Positions 13,601 to 28,600 of a stretch of 64,000 bases of DNA are shown in pieces. Location of the stretch: positions 124,001 through 188,000 of the forward strand of contig CAJNDS010002560.1 of assembly GCA_905221605.1 (NCBI GenBank), in the 5' to 3' direction. The position numbers were made by a program, and so were the translations under genes. A model generated the notes under the pieces. It was not told the DNA's origin, searched no databases, and was given only the letters and a program-made list of their open reading frames with translations. Source of the stretch: Symbiodinium natans (Eukaryota; Sar; Dinophyceae; Suessiales; Symbiodiniaceae). Numbering within the stretch: the stretch's first letter is position 1; each line of letters opens with the position of its first letter.

Positions 13601-16600
13601 ATGCAGGGTTTATAGCAACTCATAGTAGTACTCCTCGTCATCGTCATGATGATAGTAATCATGTTGAAATCAAGAATACTGTGTGTGTGACAGGAGTTGT
13701 AGGGAGCGGGACGCCCGCAGGCCCAGGACTCCGTGGAGCAGCGAAGCCAGCTTGAGGCCCTCTCTGCCGAGGTTGGGGGGGGGGGAGCGGGGGCCAAAGG
13801 TTGGAGGGGTTTTCTTCCGGTCTCAACCCGAAACCATAAACCCTGAACCCTGAACCTTGAACTGAAAACTCAACTTAACTAAACCCCTAAACTTGTGCAA
13901 AAAGCCTTAGTGTTCCAAGGTCCTGCAATTCCCGACCGACTAACCGAACTTGGAGCCAGAAAGGGCCAGTGAGGGGCGAACATTTACACAGTTTTGTGCT
14001 GAAGGGTGTGCTGATCGAGACAGCCCAGAAGCCAGCCTGATTCAAAGAATGCTCGTCCGAGGGAGGCAGAAATGTGCGGTGAGGCTGGCTGCGATCTTAC
14101 ATGCCAGTGCTCGCCTGACTCCCAAATCTCTCCGAATCTCGAGGGTGGCCACTATGTTCCTTTCCACCCCCAGACCCAGCGGCCCAACCTGTTGATCTTG
14201 GCAGGTCCAGTCACTTCGTGACGAGTTGTCGCAGGTGGAGAAGGGTGCCAAGACCGCAGTGAGAGAGGCGCCGTACCTGGTTTTCTTCCCCTGAGTCCTT
14301 ATCTCGTGTTGAAGGGGGCTTAGAAGAGCCTAACACGGCTTGACAAACAACCTCCGGGTATTTATGGGTGGTTTCGAGGAGGCTGGACCTTCCAAAATTA
14401 AGGTACCCTTATCAAAATACCCTTCCATTGCACATGGGGTATGAAAAGGGCCCCTAATTTGTGGGAAGTGCCCAAGTCATTTTGGCCCTGTTCGTCTTTA
14501 CCGGAAAAGCTGGGATCTAGCCAGGCCGTGGCGTGTGTCGAGCAGGGCTTCTCCGCGCGACTGGTTCAGAAGGCTGGCGGCCCAAAGTCGTTGTAGGCTT
14601 GCCATGCCCCTCAATACAAGAAGTTGCGCTGGGCATTGGCTTGCGATAAGGACCCAGATTGAGGAGAAGATTAGGTTGTGCTCTTGAAGCACGCGCTGCC
14701 TACGATACGGAATGAAGGGCCAACATCATGTCTGCAGAAGACAAGCAAACTCGGAAGCTCCTTTCCAGCGGGCCTTCCGGAATGGTAGTGTGAACGGAAG
14801 ACCCCAACCCCTACAAGCCCAAGCTCTGCGAATGCGAAGCCTTCAAACCACATAGCAACCTGTCGGGAGCGCTCCCCTGCACCCGATCAAGCCACTTCAG
14901 AACTTGGCCCTGGTGCTGGGAAGCTCGGGTTCTCGAGGCCCTTAAGGCAAACTTGCACTCCAGCCTTGAAACCTGCCAGGGTTTAGGGTCTAGGGTTTAG
15001 GGTTTAGGGTTTCGGGTTTAGGGTTTAGGGTTTAGGGCTTAGAGTTCCTACTTATCGCGTGTTGGGCTGCTGGGCAGGCGCAGGAGCAGCAGTCGCAGTA
15101 CGAGGCAGGCGCAAAGCTTGGCCCCGAACTTCATGCTCTTGGCCATTTCTTGCCCGTGAAGCCCTGAACTCCCAAAACCCTACACCCTGAACCCTGAACC
15201 CTGAACCCTAAGCCCTAAACCCTGAACCCCCCCCCCCCCCCCAAAAAGGCCCAACCCCTTTAGCATCCTTGGAACCAGGAGCTCCGGCTGCGGCGGAAGG
15301 CCGAGGAGGCGCCCTTGCCTCCGCCAAAGCCATTTGGGGTTTTGCGAAAATAGGGAAATAGAACCCCAAATAGTAGGATTTTCTAAACCCTAAACCCTAA
15401 ACCCTAAACCCTAAACCCGAAACCCGAAACCCGAAACCCCGAAACCCTAAACCCTAAACCCTAAACCCTACTTACAGAAACCCCCATATTTAATATCGGA
15501 ACCCCCCCCCCCCCCATGTCAGGCGTACGGCCTGCGCCTGAGAAGAAGCTGCGCCGAGCGGCAGGCGGAGGTCGGTCGGCTGAGGAGGCTCCTTGGGGGT
15601 TCGCAGGGTTTAGGGTTTAGGGTTTCGGGTTTAGGGTTTAGGGTTTAGGGTTTAGGGTTGCAGGATTTGGGGTTGAGGGTTTAGGGTTTAGGGTTTTCGG
15701 CCTCAGGGGTTTTAGAGTCTCGACCTTTCTGCATTGCCATTCAAATCGAGGCTGGGTTGCACTTTGTGTGGGCTGAGAAAGCCTTCGGTTGGGATGCTCC
15801 CAAGGTTGTAGGGCTTAGGATGTATGTAGGGTTGAAGGGGTTGCCGGGTTTTAGGGCTTGGGGCCTTTTCGGGTTCTAGAACACGATAATCGGCCCCAAC
15901 CCTAAACCCTAAACCCTAAACCCTAAACCCTAAACCCACCCTAAACCCTAAACCCTAAACCCTAAACCCTAAACCCTAAACCCTAAACCCTAAACCCTAA
16001 ACCCTAAACCCTAAACCCTAAACCCTAAACCCTAAACCCTAAACCCCAAACCCTAAACCCTAAACCCTCTAGGGCGAGGGAGGGGCAACCCCAGCCCTGG
16101 GCCCCGGAGGCGCTGCGCCCTGGCGCGTCTAGGCCTGGGGCGCCTGTCCTTCGAGCTTCGTGTTGCCCAGGGGCTTCGGTTCCCAACACGAAGCCTTCAT
16201 GGGTAGTTCTCTAAGCTGGGGTCCCTGGTCCTTTTTGGGGTTTGGGGTTCATGGGTAGCTCTCTAAATTAGGGTCCCTGGTCCTTTTTGGGGTTTAGGGT
16301 TCATGGGTAGTTGTCTAACTTAGGGTCCCTGGTCCTTTTTGGGGTTTAGGGTGAAGGGTTTGGGGTTTAGAGAGTTCAGAGTGGATCTGAAACGAAGAGA
16401 GGCGTTCAAAGGGCCCCAAGTTGTAGATCACCCCCTACATAAGATTCAGGGATCCGAGCTGAGGGTCTGAGAGGGGCGGGCGTAAGGTTGGGGGGCACTG
16501 TGGGCGCTACAGGGGGCTTTCGGGCAGAGCGGGGGGAGGAACAGTGCTGATACACGCCCCTAGCTCGCAATCCTGACCGCTAAACTTCCCTAAGCCCTAC

Positions 16601-19600
16601 CCCCTCAATACGCTCCTAAGCCCTAAGCCGTCAAACCCCTAAAGCGTAGATCGTCCTAAGTTCTAGCTCCCTCAACCCCTATTCTAAACGCCAAAACCCC
16701 CAACCCCCAAAGCCCCGAAACCCTGAACCCGCCCTAAACCCCATTGGAGAACGCGCCAGGAAGGGCCGCAAAGGCGCACCTCCGTGGTGGGAGTCCTGGC
16801 AAGGGCTTCAGGGCTCAAAGGGGGGGGTCCAGGAGGTGTTCTTCTGAGGCTTTTGGTGTTGAATGGGCTTTGAGGGTTTCAGGGGGGCCTTGCAGGGCTT
16901 GGGGCCTTGAGGGAGAGTTCGAAGGGCTTCCAAGCTTAGCTCCCTCTTAAGGACTATAAGGGTTGGGGGTGTTTAGGGGTGTCAGGTTCTGGGGCGAGGG
17001 CATTTGGAATCCAGGAGAAGCTTGGGGTGCATGCATTGAGTCCGAAAGCCCTCAGCCCTCAAAGCCCGCACCCAAAAAACTCACCGTAAACCCTAAACCC
17101 TAAACCCTAAACCCTAAACCCTAAACCCTAAACCCTAAACCCTAAACCCTAAACCCTAAACCCTAAACCCTAAACCCTAAACCCTAAACCCTAAACCCTA
17201 AACCCTAAACCCTAAACCCTAAACTCTAATCCCTAATCCCTAAACCCCAAACCCCAAACCTTAAACCCTAAACCCTGAACCCTAAACCCTAAACCCTAAA
17301 CCCTCAGTCCAAAACTTCAAGCCCCCATGGTAAGCCTCAAAACGATCCAAGGCCGCGACTGCGCGCTAGAAGAGGCCTTCTGACCAGATGGGGTTTATTG
17401 TAGCATTATTCTTCGATTGTATGACGATATCACTTTAGTATACTAAGTATGTTGGATTATTGGTATATTCGTATATGAGTACATTAGTATATTCGTATAT
17501 TGGTATATTAGTATATGAGTAGATTAGTAGATTAGTAGATTAGTATGTTAGTATGTTAGTACACATTAGGAAATTAGTATTCAGGCCTCAAAGAATTTCG
17601 GGCCTAGAGAAGGGATGTTGAATCCTAGTGCATGTTCATGCCATTTTGCAGCTTTACTTTTCCGATGCACCAGGGCTTCGATGCAGAATCTACCCTCTGT
17701 CGCGGAAAAACACCAGCGGAGTGCAGAGAATCATGGGGTGCTGGGGATTGGGTGAAGAGAACGCAGGCCTTGTGCAGCCTGGAGCGACTTCGCCGACGTT
17801 TCTCTAGGGAGCAGGCGCAAGACCGACTGAATCAGTGAGGGTTTGGGTCCAGGGCTTCTGGGGTGGGTATTCAAGGTGAATTCAAGCTGAACTTCTCATC
17901 AGAATGTTCTGCGACATTGGTGGCGACTTCAGTGGTGTCCAAGGTCGGCTGAGTAGGTAACCCTAAACCGTGGCAACTTGTCCTGCTTAGGGCCTGGGCT
18001 GAGACGCTCACCTGCGAGCTATACGAATCTCTGTTTAGTCCTCCACTTGAACCCCTCGTGGAGGCGAGCTATGACGCTTACGGAGCTCTCCTGAGATACG
18101 GGGGGGGACGTGGTTGTAAGGCAGCGGTTACTGCCGCGTGCCGTCCTCCTCCTCCTCCTCCTCCTCGAATCTCTGAACATGCAAACCCCTTGACCGCCGA
18201 ACCCTTAACACAAGATGACGCTTGAGGATCCGAAGCTTGGAGTCCTGAGATCCCAATCCCCCCCCCCACCCTAAACCCAATTCCTAAGCCCTAAGCCCTA
18301 AGTGCTAAGCCATAAAACCCTAAACCCTAAAGCCTAACCACCCCCCCCCCCCACCCTTGAAGCCAGGGCGAACTCGATGAGGAGGCCTTTGGGAAGTTGG
18401 GGTGCCAGGCTGCAGCTTGGTCGGTAGTGCAAGCAGCTTAACCTGCTCGTGAATCATGTGTGCCCTTCATCTGGCTTGGCTTTGTCAGGGCGAAGCTGCA
18501 AGAGTGTTTCGGCTCAGCCCCCCTAAACCCTGAACCCCAAACCCTAAACCCTAAACCCTAAACCCTAAACCCTAAACCCTAAACCCTAAATCCCAAACCC
18601 TAAACCCTAATCCTGCACCTCCAGTCCCGAAACCCGTGCGGTCCTCCGTGCCATGGAGAAGGGCTGAATCCCCGACCATGCTTGGGGCACACTGGGAGGC
18701 AGGTTTAGGGTTTAGGGTTTAGGGTTTAGGGTTTAGGGTTTAGGGTTTAGGGTTTAGGGTTTAGGGTTTAGGGTTTAGGGTTTAGGGTTTAGGGTGAGGG
18801 TTCAGGGTTTAGGGTTAAGGGTTTAGGGTTCAGGGTTTAGGGTTTAGGACCCCGCAACATCCACCTAAAGCCCTCCCAGTCAAGGCATTCGGAGACCGCA
18901 AGGGCTCCTGAGCCCTATATAAGCGCCCAGCACTTTTAAAAACCGACCCTAGACCGTAAATCTCAAGCTCGAAGCCCCCTCGCTTTAGGTAAAGCTCGGC
19001 CCAAAGTGGGAGCGCCTGGAGGACGGCTTGGGGGTTTGGGGCTATTTGCTGGCTTAAGGAGAGTGGGGTTTTCGGCTTGGGTTTAACCCCAAACCCTAAG
19101 CCCTAACCCTAAACCCTAAACCCTAAACCCTAAACCCTAAACCCTAAACCCTAAACCCTAAACCCTAAACCCTAAACCCTAAACCCTAAACCCTAAACCC
19201 TAAACCCTAAACCCTAAACCCTAAACCCTAAACCCCGAACCCAAACCCTAAACCCTAAACCCTAAACCCTAAACCTAAACCCCATTTCTTTCGTGCTTTG
19301 GGTTTCGGGGTGCCGCTTCGTCTTGAGTCGGAAGAAGGCTTCGGGGTCTTCGCATTGAGGGTTGCGCGCCTGCAGGTGCTTGTGCTCCATACCCGACAAA
19401 CGCATGTAGTTAGCAGGAGCCCACCGACCCCGGCCTATACAGCTTGTTCAATAGTACTGTAGTGGGGTTTCGGTTTGGAGGCACGTTTTGTCCGAGATCC
19501 TGCCAACTCAATCGTGGCAACCACCCCTCCCCCCCCGGCCCCCCCAACGTGCGTACTTGTCCGGCAAAGGAGGAGGAGTCGGAGTTTCTGGAAAAGTTGC

Positions 19601-22600
19601 TGCGCCTTGGCTCGGTGTCGGTGTCATGCTTGCAATGTTGGTTCGGTGGGCGTACTGTAGCTGTAGCTTTGATAAGACATCTCATCGACCCACCCATGAG
19701 CCGCTCCCGGCGGATATATTGGGTCCTTAAAGGACGAAGGTTTTCATGCCTTCGCCTCTGCAGAACGCAGTGACAATCAAGGAAGTTTCAAAGCAATGCC
19801 CGCAAAGGGATCCCAACAACGATGCCCAACCTGGCTTGTCTGACATCTGGCATGCCGAAGTGCTTCTTGACCATGCCGAGCTTCAATCTTCATGAAGCCC
19901 CGCGCATCCGCTTGGGGTATTGAGTTGGGACCACTTGGAGTCGATTTTTAACTTAGGTTCGGCCCCTGTATGAACAAAGGTCTCAAGTTGTGTCTAACGG
20001 GGACCCAAATTTTAGAGCAAGCCTGCCGCTTTCCGATAGGCACTCGGCAGTTCGAGTGGGCCGGCTTCAGCGGCGGGGCCAGGCGTCCATGAAAGTTTCG
20101 TCCCTCTCAAGCAAGTTAATTCTTCTCTGGAAGGAACACTTGGGCTCTGAAGGGTGGGATGAGCTTATCGAAGCTGAAAAGCTTTTTGATTCCCCTTGGG
20201 CAGGAGTATTCTTTCGATGCCGAGACGCAGACGCAAACCAACCTTGCATCTGGCAAAGCCCCTGCCTGAGTGGGGCCTAGTCAAGTTTCGGCCCTACGGC
20301 CCTATGCCCTAAGCCCCGAACACGAAGAAGCCCGAGACGAAGCTTCAAGGCTTCATCTGTTGAAGCTTCAGGGGCTCAGAGAATAAGGTTGCGTTGCGTT
20401 AAGCTAAACCGGCCCTCCTCATAGCTTTCTTGTTCCGCCCTCGGAAGTAAGGGTTGTCGTGCAAGCATGGACACACGTCCCTGCTTGTCTGTACTTGAGG
20501 TGCGGAGCCTCCGGCGTGTGCCGGTAGGTGGTGAGGCAGAGGTCGGCGAGGCCGGCGCCAACTAGAGTGACACAAGGGACATAAGTCCTAGAATTCAAGG
20601 ATCTGACCTCGAAATAGTCCAAAAGCCCCCTAAAATGACATCCCTGAAGCCCTATGTCCGTCAGATCCTCTAAATCCCCAGACGCCCAAACTCCCTCCCC
20701 TGTCCCCGCAGAAGCTGGAGCCTGATCCAGGCGATGGGCAACCTGCCGCAGGCTCCCGCAGAGGAGCCTTGTCGAAGTTTGGTTCAGATGATGGGGTTTA
20801 TAGGCTTCAGGGTTGCAGGGCTTCGATGGGTTTGAAGTTTAGGGGCATTGGGAGGGCTCAGGGCTTTTCTCGAATCGGACAGCGAACCAGGATCCAGCCT
20901 GCAACGCCTTCTGCCCGCCAGGAGCTTCAGCAGGTTGTGCAGGTGTGGCTCGCCGGAGACTGGAAACAGCCTTCCCCCCAGACTGCATGGGGGTCCCCCC
21001 AAACCCTCAAGGGTTTAATTATGCTTTGGGTTCCGTGTTGTGCTGTAGCCAGTTTAGTTGGGGAGACCCTCTAACACAGACAAGTTTGCCAGCTTAAACA
21101 GGTTCAGACAAGGTCCTCTGAGAAGAATCAGACTCCCCGCATCGTCAGAATAGGTTGGGCGATCCAAAGCCGGGGGGGGGGGAACTAGTTTTGGTCCAAC
21201 TGCTCAAGGGGGCGCCACGCAGCAAACAGGGTGGAACTTTAAGCCCTAAACCCCAAGCCTGAACATTCAGGCTTGCCAGCTTCGAGAGCGACGCGATCGT
21301 CCGCAAGAAGGCAAGAGCCAGACCGAGTGAGGAATTGTGGCCCATCAGAAGCTGGCCGGGCAGTTTGGGGTTTGCGGATTGATGCGGGCGGCTGACGTTA
21401 ACGCGCAAGATGCAACAGTAGGAAGACTACTCAGCAGGCAACCATTGTATGAGTTGCATGTAGGTGACAGGACGGACTTCAGAGCGGATCTCCGAAGCCC
21501 CAAACCCTAAACCCTAAACCCTAAACCCTAGACCCTAGACCCTAAACCCTAAACCCTAAACCCTAAACCCTAAACCCTAAACCCTAAACCCTAAACCCTA
21601 AACCCCAACAAGCTCTCGAGATCCCTGCAGGATGCAGGGGAGATCCAGTTCACCATCCACGCGCGCGGCAGCAACCTCGGGGAACCCCTTCGGCGGAGGG
21701 GTTTAGGGGTTTAGGGGTTTAGGGTTTAGGGTTTAGGGGGTTTAGGGTTTAGGGGTTTCGGGGGCCTAGGTGGGCCCCTTGGGGTTATTTTGTAGTTTGT
21801 CCTTATTGAGTGGAAGAGGATATGTGCTCAGAGGGTTTTAAGGGCCATCCTAGGGCGTTTCTGGTAGGATGTTGGGTTTGCCGTCATTCTGAGTCAGTGC
21901 TTCTAGTCTGGGGGGAAGGTGTTTGGGGTTTAGAGCTGAAGGGCTTGGGTTGGGATGTTCCCCCTTTCAGTAGCAGTCTTAGGGGTTATAAGAAAGGGGG
22001 TACTATAATCCCTACTCAGGACTGTTAGTATAAGGGGGGAACAGGGGTTGAATGCAGCAGGCCATGGTCCAGAGTTTCACGGATTGTTTGAATCATGGTT
22101 TCGAGGGGTTGCTGTGGGCTCAGGGTTGAGCTCGGGTTTGCTAAGTTGCCACAGCTTGGTCTACTTTTAGGGGCCCGAGGCCCTGCAGTAGGATTCAAAG
22201 TCGTCGTCGTGTTCGCGCCGCCCCCAGAAGTGGGGAGCAGGTAGGTAAACAGTTTTTAGGGAGTTTGTATGCAGCTATGGGGAGTTATAGTTTGTTTCTT
22301 GATTTTGGCTTAGAAGGGACCCCACTTTAGACATCTTTCAAAGGGGCTCAAGGCCAACCCTGTTTGGTATTTTGGGAAGGGTTAAGGGTTTCAGCAGATT
22401 CCGATGCTCCAAAGGCGTGGACTACCGGATAGACCTGCGGCAGTGCCCTCGGCTTCCCTTCGACCTGGAGCTTGAAAGGGTTTCGGTCGAGGTTTACGGT
22501 GCCCCCCCTCCCCCCTTCCGGACTGCTACCATACTATGTCCCAGTGAATAAACCTCGCTTTGCCGCTTTGCCCTTTTTTGGGCTGGTGGTATTTGGGTAT

Positions 22601-25600
22601 AGAGTATTCATATATTGGGATGGATTTGGACTAATATTTGGGGTTTTGGGTTGCGGTTAGTTAGTACCCTATGCTAACTCCCCCTTCCCCCTTCCCCCTC
22701 CAGGGAGTCAGGGAGTTGCAGACAGGACCCCAGGCCCGAAACCCGAAACTCTCTCCGGGCGTCAAAACGTTCTCAAGAATATCCTAAACATGCCTGGCCC
22801 TAAGCCCTAGACCCACAAGTGGGAATGGGTGGGGGTGGGCCCAAAAGGGGGTTGTGTCCTGGGAATGAGGGATGAGGGATGACGACGACGGTGGTGCTGG
22901 TGGTGGTGACGACGACTCGAGTTCGGGCAATGTAGGAATCGTTTTGGCCGAGGCACATGACGCAGACGAATTTGAAGTCCAACCGGACACGCACGATCCG
23001 AGTGGCAGACCGACATGTCGCCGACGGCTGAGAACGGAAGAAGGGGCTCGGGCTCTTGAGGTTCGTGTCCCAAATCTCTCGCAGAGAAGATCCTTCGTTC
23101 TGCTTTGCAGCCTGCGATGCCGTTCCCAGAGCCTCTGGAGCTTCTGGAACTCCAAGACCCGGTTCGGGTTCGGGTTTCATGCTTGAGCCGGTTGAGCCTC
23201 ATTCCGCAAAGCTTTTGAACGCGAGGCAGAGCAGGGTATGGACTTCGACGCCTTCCGCAGCGCTTTCAAGAAGCTCCTTGGCTGCCGGAAACGGGTCTCA
23301 AGCCCTAGCCTTCCCACGCCCTCTTCATCCCGGACCCTGACCCCAAAAAACCTTAAAGCGCTTCTCAACACCAACGCCCTGAAGGCGGTCGGCGGATGGA
23401 AAGCTGACCAAAGAGGCCCCGGAGGGGTTTCTGGGGGTGCTTGGGCCCTCCTGCGTTTCCCGAACTTCCCTCCACCCCGATACCTAAATCCTCGCAATCC
23501 CGCGGCTTCGGTTTCCAGGGTCGGACGCCAGGTGCTGATCTCAAGCTGGGCGGAGAAGAAAGAGCCAGAGGTGGATTTTTTTGGGGGTGTTGGATGATGC
23601 AGCTCATCATGACCCGTGCACCAGTAATGATGATCGATCCACTGTGCGGCTACTAACGGAACTGCGCGCTCGGGGCGAAAACGATTCTGAAGCTGCACTT
23701 GATCGATGCGATCCCGCGGCATATCCCCATCTTAGCACCCCTGCACTCCTAAACCTCAGGATCCCTAAGCCCGGGACGCTTTGGCAAGGACACCCTGCTC
23801 CTGGAGCTTACGGCCGCAGCGGTCACAAAGGCCGGGGGGGGGGGGGGGGGGGGAAAAACGGTTTCAACATTTCATGGGGTTAGCGGGGTCAGGGGCTTCA
23901 GGGGTTGGGTGCGCGTGATAGGAGATGGACCTGCGCGGCGGGCAGCAGATCGACATGACCTGCTGGCCCGGAACCCAGAGGGCTGGAGCCGAAGCCCTGA
24001 ATCCACGCTTCTGAGCCCCTCAAAGGGCCCAAGACCTTGGGCTCCGCCCTAGGAACCACTACTGGGCCCTGGAGCGGGACAACGGCTCCTACCACTCTGC
24101 CCTGGAGGTCGCCCCGAAGGGTTCGGGTTTAGGCTTCCTACTGTAAGTTTTTTGGCCCCTGAGGCGGCCCAAAGCCCTACGAACAAATCCTCGGGTTCAG
24201 GGTTCGGGGTTAGGGTTTGGGGTTCAGGGTTGAAAGTTTAAGGTTCAGGCCCCCCGTTTTTGAGGGCCTTCGGGGTCGTCAGAGCACTCCAGGCAGACAG
24301 ACGAGACGTTGGGAGATTGGTATTTCCCCATTTGGGGAGGTTCCTATAGTGAGGATTATAATAAGGATTTTCAGGGTATATGCGGGGATTCTGATCTTGG
24401 GAAATGCCCATACAACTCCTGACACAGTAAGACTCCAAAATCTCCTAAGTCGTCGAAGCCTCAGACCCTAAAGTCTGAACTCCCGAAACCCCAAACCCCA
24501 AGGCCCTGATCCTCAAACCAGTAGCCCTGAGCTAAGAACCCAAGCCTTCCGTGCTCTATAGGGCTTCCGCCATGTCATCGGCCCTGGAAGGTGAACCAGC
24601 AGCTCACGCGAGCTTTGAAGTCAGACTCCCAGGCCCTAGCGTTTTTGAGGTTTGGGTTTGGGGTCTAGGGTTTAGGCTTTAGGCTTTAGGCTTTAGGGTT
24701 TAGGGTTAAGCGTTTTTGAGGTTTGGGTTCGGCGGTTTGGAACGGTGTAGCGGTTGGGGGTTTCAGCGGGGGTGCTGAACAAGTCCTCCTCTCCATGCGT
24801 ACCGAAATCTAGGGAGTTGTCAGGAATTTGGGCACCGCACGTCCCTGATACAAGGGCCCCTCGGCCCGCTTAAAAACGTAGACTTCCCAAAGCCGTAGGT
24901 TAAGGCGTTTAACACTTAAACCCTAAACCCTAAACCCTAAACCCCAAACCCTAAACCCTAAACCCTAAACCCTAAACCCTAAACCCCAAACCCTAAACCC
25001 GAAACCCTAGACCTAAGTTTCCGGTGCAGGTCCTTGGGCGCATGCAAATGCACTTTGAGACGGCGGTCGGCGACTCTGGCTTCACGGGCGCCGGGGCCTT
25101 GCCCGAGAGAGCTTCAAGGAGTTTCCCGAAACCCTAAACCCTAAACCCTCAACCCTCAACCCTCAACCCTAAACCCTCAACCCTCAACCCTAAACCCTAA
25201 ACCCTCAACCCCAAACCCTAAACCCTAAGCCCGAAGCCCGAAACCCTAAGCTTTAAGCCCTTAGCCCTCAGCCCTACCGCTGCCCAGTGGCTACCGCTGC
25301 TAGTGGCGCAAATTCCCGGCTCTCCCCAGGCGCATGGCCTCAGCAGTGCAGGACTTTTGAAGGCGCGCCCGCGCCCGGCTTGTTTAGGGTTTAGGGTTTA
25401 GGGTTTTAGGGTTTAGGATTTAGGGTTTAGGGTTCTGGTTTAAGTGGGGTTTCTCGAATTCTTCAGGGTTTCGGGCTCCGGGGTTGCCAGGGAGGCTAAA
25501 GTTGGAGGTTGAGGGACGTGTGCGGGGTCTTAGGACTGTGGGCTGATTAGGGTTTAGGGTTTGGTTTGTAGGGTTTAGGGTTCAGGGTTTGGTGTTTAGG

Positions 25601-28600
25601 GTTTGGTGCGTAGGGTCTGGGGTTTGAAGCTAATCTTTGCTTTCCCCAGACTACCAATCTGTTTTGCACTTGGTGGTATCCCCCCCTCCCCCCGCGGGTT
25701 TATGGTTCCGGGTGTAGGGTTTGGGGTTTAAAGCCCAAGTTTCCCCCCTCCCAGAGCTGGCTTCTATCTTCTCTCTCTTCCCGTTGCTCTCCCCCCATCT
25801 CTCTCGCGGGACGTTGCAGGAAACGCTGCCTCCGCAAACCCGACCCAAAACCCAAACCCTAAAGCCTAAGCCCCCAACCCTAAGCCCCAAACCCCAAACC
25901 CCAAACCCCAGACCTTAAACTGCAGCTCTGCCCGAGGCCTGCGAGCGGCTCGCCGCTTCTCCAGCAGGCAGGTCCGGGCTATGTTTTGCCGGACGGGGCT
26001 GGGAGCTGCCTGGAAGCCTGGTGAAGCCAATGAAGGAGCCTTAAAAGAAGTGCCGACATTTCCCCCTTTTTATGATAAGCCTGGCAAAATGTATGAACTG
26101 CCAACAAGACCATACTCAGCAAATCGGCCTGGCCAGACGTCCTGGAGAAGCAGTGGGCAAAGGAACTCCTGGCGCAGCCACGCCAAGTGTTTCATCTCAC
26201 TTTGCCGGTTTGCTTGGGCCTGGATGTGTTCGCGACGTGCACATCCTGCATCGGGCAAACATTTTTCAGTATCGGAGGGCGCAGCATCGGTTTTCTGGGA
26301 TGCCGAGTTGACCGCTGTTCACTTTGGCTTGCGGCCCTTGCCGAGTCATTGTGGCAGGGTTGTGAGTAGCTGCTGGGCATGCCAGGCAGTATGCTGCCGG
26401 CGAAGAGGTCTTAGAAGAAGACGAGGCCGGATGGACAAAACCCCAGACCCAAAACTCTAAACCCTGAGCTCCAACAGCTGGTCATCGTCGCTTCTTAGCC
26501 TTTTTCTTTCTGCGCTTTCTGCAAGCTTTGCTGAAAGAGGACCAGGGCCCAGGCGGTAAAGGGCTTTAGGTTCAAGGTATTGTGGCTCTTCCCAATGGGC
26601 TCGTATGCTATCGGCGCAGCACGGACTGAGACCGAAACAGCACGTACACAGCAAACTTGTGACCGCCTTGTAACATGTCTGGCCTGTGACTACGTCCCGT
26701 TTTTCGGTGTCCAGGGTCCAAACCCTATCCTAGCCTATCCTGAAACCTAACATCCTTTTGGCAGCCAAGAGCATTGTTCTGGGTTAATTATTGGTGCTGT
26801 TTTTGCTGGTGCTTCGCCCCTGCCAAAAACGAGCAAAACGCCTCGGCTCTACATCTGGGTTTGGGGTTTTAGACACCTTGGCCCCTAAACTCCGATCCAG
26901 CTGCAATTTTGGATGTATCCTCCCGCCGAGAGGTGCTCAGCTACTGCGACTACCTGAACGTCATGTTTGGCCGCAAGAGGCGCAGATGAAGCCCCAGACC
27001 CCCAACGACCCCCCCCCCCCCCCCCCAAAAAAAAAAAAAAACAAAATAAATCAAGGAACAAAACAGCCCAGACCCCACCCAAACGAAAATCCCCTTAGCG
27101 AGCCGAGCTGCGCAAAGAACTAAGGGCAATAACTGGACAAAGACGAGAACCGTGGCAACTAATTGGAAAGCAAGATGCAAGAATGACCTGGTTGTAGTAC
27201 GAATTGGGAATCCCAAACAGAAGAGAATGCTAATCAGCAATCACAAGCATTTCAAGCGACCACAGCCTGAGCCCTACAGCACGAGTCGGATGTAAGCCGC
27301 CCATGGAGGTACAAAGTCTACCTCTGGATGTACGACATATCGGATGGCTTTGCTGCCCGGTGGTCGTGGCTACTGCTCGGAAAGGATTTCAAGGCACAAG
27401 AGCTGGAGTTTCAGACTCACAATGCTGCTTTAGGGCCTTTGGGCTTCAAAAGAGTCTGCTCCGATTTTCTTGGTCCCGAAGATCCCTGAAATTCTGAGCT
27501 GCGCCCCTTAGCTGTCCCGCGGCTACCAGGGTATCTGGCACACGGGTGTGGTGGTGGAGTGGCCGGACAAGAGCTCCTTGCTCAGAAAAAAGGGCAACAG
27601 CTTCCCTCTAACTTGTGTACAAGTTGCGGGGCACCTTGGGGCTTAATGGGAGATTCCAAGGATGTAGCGTAGCATCCGCACTGTTTAGCGCTCCTGTCTG
27701 GGAGGAGGTGCTTGCGGGAAGAGCCTTTATACCCAACCCTTCACACCACCCGAACAACTGCCTGGGAAGCTTCTGAGGCTTCTAAGGGGGGCGAACAAAA
27801 ACGCCCTAGTCGGCCGCGCTGTCGTCGGTTCTTCTTGTAGCGCTCCAGTTGGCATTCACGTGGGCACAGGCTTTGTCGTAGGTTTGGACAGGTTGAACCC
27901 CATTCCCAGACACGCAGATGCTGCAAGAACCATGCACTTGCAGAGAGCCGTTCCCCGCTCGAGTCACTTACCTGAGCCCTAAACCCTAAACCCTAAACCC
28001 TAAACCCTAAACCCTAAACCCTAAACCCTAAACCCTAAACCCTAAACCCTAAACCCTAAACCCTAAACCTTAAACCCTAAACCCTAAACCGCCTCAAACC
28101 CTTCCTTCGCCCAGGCTCCGAATTCTGGTTTGGGGGCCGCATCTTCGACTCGCAACCGGGGCCTGAGGGTGCTGGGAAGGGTTGCGAGGGGAAGGGTCCC
28201 TCTTGTAGCTGGGCTCCTCCAGTGGTTTTGGGTTGTTTAGGGTGGCTTTTGGGGGGTGGGGTGGTGGGGGGGGGGGGTTTGGTTTGGGGTTTGCGGTCTT
28301 TCAGGCCCTGCTCATGTGCTGTGTTAGTTGGCTGGTGCTCTGCAGGAATGTCTTTGGCACCAGGGACATGCGAAACCGTTGGACCCGCACCCAAGCCTTA
28401 GACCTTGATACCACAGAAAGAGCCCTAAATGCAGGAAAACGCCGTTCGGAGAGCCGCTGGAGAAGAGGCCGTGGAGTATTGAACTGAATGTGGTGTGTTG
28501 ATTGGCGGGGGTCCTTTGTGGGCTTAAACACCAAGGCTTAACACCTGAACCCTGAACGTAGACTCCGGGCACATGAAGGCTGGGAGTCGAGGAAGCAAGA